A DNA stretch of 64,000 nt from an uncultured Clostridia bacterium (lineage in GTDB: Bacteria > Bacillota > Clostridia > Oscillospirales > Acutalibacteraceae), in contig CAMMVF010000009.1 of NCBI GenBank assembly GCA_946500295.1, positions 1 to 64,000 on the forward strand, in the 5' to 3' direction. The notes beneath the pieces are model-generated. The model saw only the letters and a list, made by a program, of their open reading frames with translations. It ran no database searches and was not told where the DNA came from. Every line of letters begins with the position of its first letter. The first letter of the stretch is position 1. The position numbers and the translations under genes were made by a program. This document shows, in pieces, positions 52,297-61,000 of the stretch.

Positions 52297-52893
52297 CTAC
52301 CTGTTGCGTCCGTGTTGAAAACCGTTTCCTCGTCCTGCGCCATGACAGCCGTTGTAATAATCGCATACGCCGTCTCCGTCCGCGTCTGTATAATTCCGTC
52401 CGCTTCTCGAGCCAGCATTGCTATTGGCAGAATTTCCTCCTTGCCCGTTTCCCGAGCTTGCATTGTTGTTTACAGAATTTCCGCCATTGCCGTTCGCTCC
52501 GCTTCTTTGATATGTACCCAAGTTGTCACATACGCCGTCCCCGTCCGTATCAACATATCGGAGAGAAGTTACGGCATTGTCGCAAACACCGTCGCCGTCA
52601 GCATCTGTATAATTCCGTCCACTTCCCGAGCCGCCATTGCTATTGGCAGAATTTCCGCTATTGCCGTTCGCTCCGCTTCTTTGGTATGTACCCAAGTTGT
52701 CACATACGCCGTCGCCATTTGCATCAATATATCGGAGAGAACTTACAGTATTGTCGCAAACACCGTCGCCGTCTGCATCTGCAAAATTCTGCCCGATTTC
52801 CGTGGTCATCGTTTCCGAGTTCAATGCAAATGAACTTGTTGTCCCGGCAGCTAAAACCAGAGCTGCCATAATACCGACCAATACCCTTTTCAT
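52297..52893 (-). CDS. Secreted protein with five DxDGDGVCDN calcium-type loops
   Basis: Signal peptide (VLVGIMAALVLAAGTTSSFA) followed by five loops with the pattern Y-x-D-x-D-G-D-G-V-C-D-N at residues 37-48, 55-66, 95-106, 113-124 and 169-179. The Asp spacing matches calcium-binding thrombospondin-3/dockerin-type loops, and each carries one Cys (46, 64, 104, 122, 178). Linkers are Asn/Gly/Ser-rich. The unit of two loops plus LGTYQRSGANGN occurs twice, so it arose by duplication. The end is short and Gly/His/Arg-rich. First gene of the sigma/anti-sigma unit, so it may be a signal-sensing partner or an output. No enzyme domain. Confidence 0.85.
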   Translation of the reverse strand: MKRVLVGIMAALVLAAGTTSSFALNSETMTTEIGQNFADADGDGVCDNTVSSLRYIDANGDGVCDNLGTYQRSGANGNSGNSANSNGGSGSGRNYTDADGDGVCDNAVTSLRYVDTDGDGVCDNLGTYQRSGANGNGGNSVNNNASSGNGQGGNSANSNAGSRSGRNYTDADGDGVCDYYNGCHGAGRGNGFQHGRNR

Positions 52894-53134
52894 AACTATT
52901 CCTCCAATACATATTATTGATAGTCATTTCCGACTTCACTATTAATACGATTGGCAAGGAATAATCCATTCAAAAATTTGAAAATTTTTCTTTTTTCTCC
53001 CTTAACTCGTTATGTATGTTTTACACGCCAAACAGCTCACAAATTGGAGTCCTAAAAATAGCGCCGATATTATCAACCGAGGCTAAAAGAAGCTGTTGTA
53101 TAGTTGTATAATTTAAAGCTTGCGTTCTGATTAT

Positions 53135-54223
53135 TCACTTGTTCGGGGTGTACTTTGTCCCCGTGACAAAACGTAAAAACGGTATTCTCATGCTTATTTC
53201 GCAACAAACAAAGGTCATGAAATATGACAAAATTAATGTTCCTGCAAATATAATTAAGGCATGATTCCCGCATATTTCATATAGCAGGTACTGAAACAAA
53301 ACCACCCAAATAAAATGATAGATATAAAAGAGAAATGACCTCGTTTTCATGTAATTTGATACTTTTCCGTTAAAATTAAAATAACGTTTTGCTAAGCCTA
53401 TTAAAGCTATTACCATAATCCACTCTGATGAATAGTTGGCGATATTATTTAATAAAAAATATTCTTTATCCACCCAAATAAAAAGATACACATTGAGAAT
53501 AGTTGCCGCTAATCCAATACAAAGCAATAACCGGCTATTCTTCTCTGCTTTGCTCACTATTTTTTCATCTGTAAACACAAAATAACCAAGCAGGAAAAGA
53601 TATGTATATTCAGCAAGACTTTTCCCGCCTATCGAAAGACATTCACTTAACAGCGGTAAAGGTAAGCCTAACACAAAAACCAGCCAAAACGGAATTGATT
53701 TTTGAGGTTTAAAATTCACTTTTTTTATAAGCGATAATACCCCAACACTCACAACCGAAATAATCAGAAGATATAATATAAACCAAAATTGTCCCGGAGA
53801 AAATCCGCCGTCAGCGCCTGTTAAATCAGTAAACCTTGTAAAAAACACTACATAATGCTCAAAAAATCCACCATCATAAGAGTAATTAAATCTATCGCCT
53901 ATATATGACATTATCGGCATAAGAGCTAATATTCCAAAGACAAGCGGAACAAATAATCTTTTCACTCTTTCAATAAGATATTCCTTAATTGTCCGCTTTT
54001 CAAGTGCAAACCTTGTACTTATCCCCGCCAACACAAATAGCAATGGCATAAAGTATGGGCTAAAGAAAATGACTATACTGCTAATTAATCTGTTTCCTTC
54101 AAAAAAAATGTAGTTTGGTTCACCCCAAACATTCCATGCCATAGAAATATGAAATGGTATAAGTATCAAAAGAGTAATCCATCTTAAATTGTCAATATAA
54201 TGCTTACGCATAGATAAACCCAT
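53135..54223 (-). CDS. Acyltransferase 3 family membrane protein
   Basis: About ten TM helices. It has the family start RKHYIDNLRWITLLILIPFH (His catalytic) and ISTRFALEKRTIKEYLIERV. Such proteins O-acetylate wall polymers, capsule or antibiotics. The gene is visibly AT-rich relative to neighbours and lies next to a tRNA gene, so recent transfer is plausible. GGTGAGA precedes the ATG; MRKH four codons in is an alternative start. Confidence 0.88.
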   Translation of the reverse strand: MGLSMRKHYIDNLRWITLLILIPFHISMAWNVWGEPNYIFFEGNRLISSIVIFFSPYFMPLLFVLAGISTRFALEKRTIKEYLIERVKRLFVPLVFGILALMPIMSYIGDRFNYSYDGGFFEHYVVFFTRFTDLTGADGGFSPGQFWFILYLLIISVVSVGVLSLIKKVNFKPQKSIPFWLVFVLGLPLPLLSECLSIGGKSLAEYTYLFLLGYFVFTDEKIVSKAEKNSRLLLCIGLAATILNVYLFIWVDKEYFLLNNIANYSSEWIMVIALIGLAKRYFNFNGKVSNYMKTRSFLFYIYHFIWVVLFQYLLYEICGNHALIIFAGTLILSYFMTFVCCEISMRIPFLRFVTGTKYTPNK

Positions 54224-54269
54224 AACTTCTCACCGTTCAATCCTTTGCGCCGCAATCGCCGCAATAATA

Positions 54270-54392
54270 TAATTGCTTTGCAATTATGATATAATATCCG
54301 TTTCCAAATATGCCGCAGGCATATATCATCCACCGAAGGTGGTTATCATACCCAAGGTATATCACCCGTTTGCAAAAACGGATATCATTGAA
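54270..54392. repeat. ATATCAT-spaced hairpin chain (family C)
   Basis: Successive small palindromes (AATTGCTTTGCAATT, ATGCCGCAGGCAT, CCACCGAAGGTGG, ACCCAAGGT, CCGTTTGCAAAAACGG) separated by ATATCAT/TTATCAT. A similar chain lies at about 3852-3925. Confidence 0.65.
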
Positions 54393-54418
54393 AAAAGCGC
54401 CCTAAGGCGCTTTTTTCC
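54393..54418. terminator. Terminator after tRNA-Leu
   Basis: AAAAAAGCGCC-CTAA-GGCGCTTTTTT, symmetric; directly follows the tRNA 3' end on the minus strand. Confidence 0.88.
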
Positions 54419-54506
54419 TGGTGCCGGTGACCGGACTTGAACCGGTACGGATTATTCGTCCGAGGGATTTTAAGTCCCTTGTGTCTGCCTATTCCACCAC
54501 ACCGGC
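54419..54506 (-). tRNA. tRNA-Leu (anticodon TAA)
   Basis: Acceptor GCCGGTG pairs with CACCGGC, discriminator A, and CCA is encoded. The anticodon stem is AGGGA/TCCCT with loop CTTAAAA, so the anticodon is TAA. The T-arm contains GGTTCAAGTCC. A variable arm longer than usual and total length of 88 are as expected for a class II tRNA-Leu. Confidence 0.95.
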
Positions 54507-54704
54507 GAACTGACAAAGATTATTGTAACACAGGGCAAATAAAAAATCAAGAATTTTACATATAATTATCAGAAGTTTCAGGCACAGCCTTTCACACCTT
54601 GCTCACAAATTGCCCTTTATAAATCGAAAAGAGCTGCCCGCCATAGCAAGCAGCTCCGTGTCGGTCATAATTATTACTCAATGTACCGAAACACAAATAT
54701 TTAA

Positions 54705-55181
54705 TTAGCAGAAATATACGTCCATCTTGTTGCCTTCAAGCTCGCCGTTTACTACGAAGTAAGCTGCATTCTCCTCGGGCTTTACATATACCTCAAGGGT
54801 TTCGATGTCGGCGTTTGAGCCGTTGCCCTTGTATGTAAGCTTTACGTTCTCTATCATTTCATCAACCGAAACCTTAGCTCCGTTGTACTCGATATATACC
54901 TTGGTAACTGTCTCCTTTGCAGCCTTCTTAGCAGCTGTCTTTGTCGCTGTCTTCTTTGCAGGAGCAGCCTTTTCCTCTGTCTTGGCAGCGGCTGCCTTTG
55001 TTGCTGTTTTGGCTGCTGTCTTAGTTGCAGTTGTCTTTGCAGTAGTTGTCTTAGCGGCTGTTGTCTTTGGAGCTGCCTTTGTTGCTGTCTTGTCCGCAGT
55101 CTCTGCCTTTTCCTCTGTCTTTACAGCAGTTGCCTTTGTCTCCTCAGCCTTTGCTGCGGCAGCTGTCTTCCTTATTGCCAT
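54705..55181 (-). CDS. DUF6465 protein with a histone H1-like Lys/Ala/Thr tail
   Basis: 158 residues. Residues 1-90 are almost only K, A, T and E in repeats such as TKTAAKTATKAAAAK, like bacterial histone H1-type tails. The C-terminal 65 residues are a compact domain (VTKVYIEYNGAKVSVDEM, ENAAYFVVNGELEGNKMD), matching DUF6465. Start at 55181 because AAAGGAAGG lies upstream. Nucleic-acid binding by the tail is a reasonable inference; the domain's function is unknown. Such genes are typical of Ruminococcaceae/Lachnospiraceae. Confidence 0.82.
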   Translation of the reverse strand: MAIRKTAAAAKAEETKATAVKTEEKAETADKTATKAAPKTTAAKTTTAKTTATKTAAKTATKAAAAKTEEKAAPAKKTATKTAAKKAAKETVTKVYIEYNGAKVSVDEMIENVKLTYKGNGSNADIETLEVYVKPEENAAYFVVNGELEGNKMDVYFC

Positions 55182-55580
55182 GGTTAAGTACCTTCCTTTC
55201 AAAAGCTAATAAATAAGCTTGTCAAACCGACTATGTAAACTATTATATGCTCATTTTTATCCTGTGTCAAACTAAATCCCGTTTTTCTGTTTGTCATACA
55301 ATAAAAGGGTTTTTACCGCAATTTAATTTATTAAATTTACCAGTAAAATCCCCATTGTCATGGGAATAATGGGATATTTTGTCGCTGCATTTTTTAACGC
55401 AGAAGCGCCGCCCCGAGCGACCTCTTTTGTGCAAATATCTCACCCTTAGAATAAAGGAACGAATATCAAGCCGCTGTAAATCCGCAGTTTCTCTCGACTC
55501 GAACCGCTGGGCTTGACCGAAAACCGAGGGCAGCCGCTCGAAGCGCATTAAGCCTACCTTCTCCAAAACTGCGCAAGCGT
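55182..55580. other. Non-coding gap
   Basis: No supported gene. One open minus-strand frame (55294-55566) has no ribosome binding site and no recognisable domain. No repeat family identified. Confidence 0.5.
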
Positions 55581-56273
55581 TTAGCCTCTCAGGTACTCGG
55601 AGATAATCTGCACCGAGCGGCTCGCTGCCATGTCTCTGAATTTGAAAAAGTCCATTCCCTCGTTCTCCCTCACGCTGTCGGAGATAGCCCTGATAATTCC
55701 AAAGGGAACTTTATTTCTGAAGCAAACCTGAGCTATCGCTCCGCCCTCCATCTCGCAGGCTATAGCGGAAAAGACTTCATTTATCCTCCTGCGCTCATCA
55801 CGGCGGGAAACAAACTTGTCGCCCGTGGCTACCCTACCTGTTTCGTACTTTGTATTGGGCACAGCCTTGCAGGCGGCTTCAAGCTTGCTTATAATTTCGC
55901 AGTCGGCTTCTATGCTCATAACCCTGCAATCGTTGAATTGCAGCATGCCCAGCGGCTCGCCAAGCTCGGTTGTATCCATATCGTGCTGAACCACGTCGGT
56001 GCAAATCACCACATCGCCTATCTCTGTATCCTCGCTCAAAGCTCCGGCTATGCCGCTGTTGATTATCTCGTCAGGGGAGTAAAGGTCTATCATCACCTGA
56101 GTGCACATTGCGGCGTTGACCTTGCCCACTCCGCACTCGACCGCCGCAACCTCTCTGCCGAAGATTTTTCCGCTGTAAAAGCGCATACCGGTCTTTTCCT
56201 CTACCTTAACATTCTCCATCACCTTGATTATATCATCTACCTCTACCTTTAAAGCGCAGATTATTCCCGTCAT
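55581..56273 (-). CDS. mtnN: 5'-methylthioadenosine/S-adenosylhomocysteine nucleosidase
   Basis: Cleaves MTA and SAH, recycling methylation by-products. Motifs: IICALKVEVDDIIKVME at the N-terminus (Glu12-type base here in KVEVDDI), GVGKVNAAMCTQVMI, NSGIAGALSED, ACEMEGGAIAQV (Glu) and IRAISDSVRENEGMDF (catalytic Asp). 230 residues. Twelve bases after rsmE; probably cotranscribed. Confidence 0.93.
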   Translation of the reverse strand: MTGIICALKVEVDDIIKVMENVKVEEKTGMRFYSGKIFGREVAAVECGVGKVNAAMCTQVMIDLYSPDEIINSGIAGALSEDTEIGDVVICTDVVQHDMDTTELGEPLGMLQFNDCRVMSIEADCEIISKLEAACKAVPNTKYETGRVATGDKFVSRRDERRRINEVFSAIACEMEGGAIAQVCFRNKVPFGIIRAISDSVRENEGMDFFKFRDMAASRSVQIISEYLRG

Positions 56274-56285
56274 TTTTCTTCCTCC

Positions 56286-57008
56286 TCAGCCCATATTTCC
56301 CGTAATATACATTATCACCGATATCGCCGCTACGGGCGCAGTCTCGGCTCTGAGTATCCTCTTGCCCAGAGTCGCGACCTTCGCCCCGTTTTCCTTGAGC
56401 GTTTCAATCTCCTCCGGCGCAAAGCCGCCCTCGCTGCCTATGAATATCCCCAGCTCTCTTGTTTGGGGCGAAAGCACCTTTCCAGGGTTCTCTCCTCCGC
56501 ACTCGTAAAACACCACCGTATTTTCAAGCCCGCCAGCCATCTTCACAGCGGTTTCAAAGCTCACAGCCTGCTCCACTGTCGGTATCATTCCCCGCCTCGA
56601 TTGCTCGGCGGCGCTCAGGGCGATTTTCTGCCAGCGCGCGGTCTTTTTCTCTATAGTCTTTAAATCAGGTCTGGATACGCAGCGAGAGCTTAAAAACGGA
56701 ACTATCCTCTTTACCCCGAGCTCCACGGATTTTCTGACAATATAGTCCATCTTGTCGCCCTTGGGCAGAGCCTGGAACAGCACAAGCTCAACGCTCGGCT
56801 CGCTGTCGCACAGCTGCTTGCCGAGCACCCTAACTTTAACTTCGCCCTTACCTGTTTTATCTATGACACAGGGATAGACGTACTCCCCGCAGCATAATGT
56901 CAGCTCCTCGCCCTCTCTCATTCTCAGCGACAGCGAGATATGCTTGGCCTGCTCGCCGGTAATTGTGAAAAAATTTGTCGGCTCAATTTCAGAAAAAAAC
57001 CACGCCAT
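56286..57008 (-). CDS. rsmE: 16S rRNA (uracil-1498-N3)-methyltransferase
   Basis: SPOUT methyltransferase for U1498 of 16S rRNA. N-terminal PUA-like domain (FTITGEQAKHISLSLRMREG) then ELVLFQALPKGDKMDYIVRK, ELGVKRIVPFLSSRCV, EQSRRGMIPTVE and the SAM-binding GIFIGSEGGFAPEEIE with LGKRILRAETAP. 240 residues. Confidence 0.95.
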   Translation of the reverse strand: MAWFFSEIEPTNFFTITGEQAKHISLSLRMREGEELTLCCGEYVYPCVIDKTGKGEVKVRVLGKQLCDSEPSVELVLFQALPKGDKMDYIVRKSVELGVKRIVPFLSSRCVSRPDLKTIEKKTARWQKIALSAAEQSRRGMIPTVEQAVSFETAVKMAGGLENTVVFYECGGENPGKVLSPQTRELGIFIGSEGGFAPEEIETLKENGAKVATLGKRILRAETAPVAAISVIMYITGNMG

Positions 57009-57243
57009 TGCTACACTTCCTTAAAAAAATATGTTATAATAGTAAAAAAATAGACGAATTTAATAGATTGCTGTCTGTTTTTGTCCACATAAACTATTTT
57101 ATCAGAACAGCTAAAAAAGGGCAATGACTTTCCAATCCGACTTGACCTATACACTTATGCTCTCGAGCATCACACCAAAACAGCAAAGAGCAAGTCGGCT
57201 GAATATATAACCAAACAAATCAAAACATAAGGGAGGATACAAA

Positions 57244-57786
57244 ATGGAGACAATGAGCGGCAGAGAGCTGTACTCTCATCTCAGAATTTTCAGGGACAAC
57301 CGTCACACCCCCGCCAAGGCTCTGGTAGATCTGCTCAAGGAGAAGCACATCACCATAGCCACAGCGGAAAGCTGCACCGGGGGAATGATATCAAAGCAGA
57401 TTACCGACATTGCCGGTGCGAGCAAGGTCTTCGGCTGCGGCGTTTGCTCCTACTCTAACGAGATTAAGGAAAGCATACTCGGGGTCGAGCACGAGGTTTT
57501 GGAGCAGCAGGGAGCCGTCTCGATGGAAACCGCAATCCAAATGTCAGCCGGGGTGAAAAAGCTGTCGGGCGCCGACATAGGACTTTCGACCACCGGCATA
57601 GCGGGTCCCAGCGGCGGCAGCGATGACAAGCCCGTGGGTCTTGTCTATATCGGCTACACAGACAACCGAGGCAACGGCTGCGTGCGCCTGGAGCTGTGGG
57701 ACGTAACCATTACAAGGGACGAGGTTCGCTCACTTGCGGCGGCAGCCGCTATATTGGTGGCATACAAAAGCATTTTAGACAAATAA
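57244..57786 (+). CDS. CinA C-terminal-domain protein (NMN amidohydrolase PncC-like)
   Basis: Stand-alone CinA C-terminal domain. It hydrolyses nicotinamide mononucleotide in pyridine-nucleotide recycling in relatives. Motifs: ATAESCTGGMISKQITDIAG, GCGVCSYSNEIKESILGV, and STTGIAGPSGGSDDKPVGLV. A 30-residue extra N-terminus (MSGRELYSHLRIFRDNRHTP) precedes the domain. AGGGAGG upstream. Single gene. Confidence 0.9.
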   Translation: METMSGRELYSHLRIFRDNRHTPAKALVDLLKEKHITIATAESCTGGMISKQITDIAGASKVFGCGVCSYSNEIKESILGVEHEVLEQQGAVSMETAIQMSAGVKKLSGADIGLSTTGIAGPSGGSDDKPVGLVYIGYTDNRGNGCVRLELWDVTITRDEVRSLAAAAAILVAYKSILDK

Positions 57787-58033
57787 TGCGGTCACTGTGG
57801 CAAAATAAAAAGACTATAACACCGATATTCGCCTTTATTATAACAAAGCTGTTGCAATAATCTGCAATATATGGTACACTTTTACACTGAGTGGGGTCAA
57901 CTCGGCTTATGTCCAAAAAGGCATAACATTCCCATTTTTCATGGTTTTTGCGCTGTAAATTTGACAATATTTCGGGTTACCCCGAGGCGTAATATTAATA
58001 CTATTAAAATTAAATATGACAGGAGTTGAAACT

Positions 58034-61000
58034 ATGGCAAGATGTGCGGGCATTTTAATGTCCATAACCTCTTTACCGTCTCAGTACGGAATCGGCACAA
58101 TGGGCAAGGAGGCGTACAAGTTCGCCGACTTCCTCAGCACAGCCGGACAGAAGATCTGGCAGCTGCTTCCGCTGGGACCGACCAGCTACGGCGACTCCCC
58201 CTACCAGTCCTTTTCAATCTTTGCGGGCAACCCGTATTTGATTGATTTGGATATGCTCATAGCCGACGGGCTTTTGTGCGAAAACGATGTAAAGGATCGA
58301 GACTGGGGCAGCGATCGTGAAAAGGTGGATTACGAAAAAATCTACAACGCCCGTTTCGATGTTCTCTACACCGCCTTTGACAAGTTTGAGCAGGCAGGGG
58401 ACTTTGACGAGTTTAACAAATTTGTAGAGGAGAACAAGTCCTGGCTTTGCGACTATGCGCTGTATATGGCTGTCAAAAAGGGCTTCGGAATGAAGTCGTG
58501 GGTCGAGTGGCCCGATAACGATATCAAGATGCGCCGTCCAAAGGCAATAGCCGCATACACGGAGAAATACAGCTACGACATCCGCTACTGGGAGTTTGTA
58601 CAGTATCTTTTCTTCAAGCAGTGGAACGCACTGAAAAGCTATGTAAACGACAAGGGCGTGCTTATGATGGGCGACATTCCGATTTACGTCGCCATGGACA
58701 GTGCGGACACCTGGGCAAATCCCGAGGTTTTCTGGCTTGACAGGGACTTAAACCCCGTTTGCGTTGCAGGCTGCCCGCCAGATTACTTCTCGGCTACCGG
58801 TCAGCTTTGGGGAAACCCGCTTTACAACTGGGATTATTTAAAGAAAACCAAGTACGACTGGTGGATGAAGAGAATCGCCGGCGTGTCGAAGATGTTCGAC
58901 ATCACCCGTATAGACCACTTCCGCGGCTTTGATTCCTACTATGCCATTCCCTACCCTGCCGAAAACGCCGTGAACGGTGAGTGGCTGGAGGGGCCGGGAA
59001 TCAAATTCTTCGAGACTATGAAGAAAAAGCTCGGCGACGTTCCCATTGTAGCTGAGGATCTGGGCTTTTTGACCGACAGCGTCATAAAGCTTTTGAAGGA
59101 CTCCGGCTACCCCGGAATGAAGGTGCTTGAATTTGCCTTTGACAGCGGCGAGGAAAACAACTATCTCCCGCATAACTATACATCCAACAGCGTTGTATAC
59201 TCCGGTACTCACGACAACGACACGATAATTGGGTGGGAGAGCACCGCTAAGCCTGAGGACGTCGCCTTTGCAAGGCTTTATTGCCATATGCACGACGACG
59301 AGCCGTTCAACTGGGGCATAATTCGCACAGCTTACTCAAGCGTGAGCGACTACGCCATTATTCAGATGCAGGACGTGCTCGGGCTTGGAAGCGAAGCGAG
59401 AATGAATATACCATCCACCTTAGGCGGCAACTGGGTATGGAGGATGAAATCCACCGCAGCCACCAAGGCGTTGGCATATAAATTAAGAAAACTAGCAAAG
59501 ACTTATGGTCGACTGGAGGAAGATTTACCGATGAATCAGAACAAACTTATGGACGCTCTTGTAGAGAACGCCAAATCCGAATACTGCAAAAACGTAGAGG
59601 ATTTGACCCCGGCACAGCTGCACATGGCCCTCGGTAAGACAATCATGGGCGAGATTGCAGACCGCTGGAACAAGAGCAAGAATGTTCATGCAAACCACAG
59701 AAGAGCCTACTACTTCTCAGCGGAGTTCTTGATGGGCAGAATGATGTACAACAACCTCTTCTGTCTTGGAATTCTCGAGGACGTTAAGCAGCTTCTCGCC
59801 GACAAGGGCGTTGACATCAACGTATTTGAGGACATCGACGATGCAGCTTTGGGAAACGGCGGTCTCGGCAGACTCGCAGCCTGCTTCCTCGACAGCGCCG
59901 CTACTCAGGACGTACCGCTCGACGGCTACGGAATCCGCTACAAGTACGGTCTGTTTAAGCAGCTTATCGAAAACGGCTTCCAGGTAGAGGTTGCTGACGA
60001 TTGGCAGCGCTTCGGCGATCCGTGGAGCGTTCGCCGCGACGAGGACACTGTACTCGTAAGCTTCTCAGACGAGACTGTTAAGGCTGTTCCCTATGACATG
60101 GCTGTTATCGGCTACGGCACAGATAATATAAACACACTTCGTCTGTGGCAGGCAGAGGCAGTAGAGGAGTTTGACTTCCTCGAGTTCAACAACTGCCACT
60201 ATGACGCCGCTGTTAAGGACAAAAACTCAGCCGAGAACATCTCAAAGGTTCTGTATCCGAACGACAACAGCTACGAGGGCAAGGTTCTCCGTTTGAAGCA
60301 GCAGTATTTCTTCTGCAGCGCTTCCTTGCAGGATATCATCAAGAGATACAAGGCTAAGTACGGCAGCGACTACAGCCACTTTGCCGAGCACTGCGCTATC
60401 CAGCTCAACGACACCCACCCGGTATGCGCTATTCCCGAGCTTATCCGTCTTCTCGAAAACGACGGTCTGAGCTTTGATCAGGCTTTTGAAATTGCACAGA
60501 AGACATTTGCATATACAAACCACACAGTAATGAGCGAGGCTCTTGAGAAGTGGAGCATCGACCTTATGAAGAGCGTTATCCCCGAGATTTACGCTATCAT
60601 CGAGAAAATCGACGAGAGACTCGTATCAGAGTTCACCGAGAAGGGTCTCAACGTACCTCTGGTAGAGGAAACAAAGGAGACTGAGGAAGAGACAGCAAAG
60701 GCTGACGAGGACGCCGAGGAAGATGAAGAGAAAGAGAAGGAAGAGCCGAAGCCCGTCAGAACAAAGCTTGACGAGATGAGAATTATCGACGGCGGAGTTG
60801 TCAAGATGGCTTGGCTTGCTATCTATGCTTCCAGCTACACAAACGGCGTTGCCGCTATCCACACAGAAATTCTCAAAAACGACGTTCTCAACGACTGGTA
60901 CAAGCTCTATCCCGAGCGCTTCCAGAACAAGACAAACGGTATTACACAGCGCCGTTGGCTCGGACTTTGCAACCCGGAGCTTTCCGCCTTCATCACAGAC

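Noticed and set aside
52230-52871. Forward frames antisense to the calcium-loop protein
   Set aside because: They only mirror its DNA repeats; the minus-strand product has signal peptide, repeats and operon context.
53135-54506. Genomic island with integrase at tRNA-Leu
   Set aside because: No integrase, no duplicated tRNA 3' end; only one AT-rich gene.
55294-55566. 90-residue minus-strand frame
   Set aside because: No Shine-Dalgarno, no recognisable domain, biased composition.
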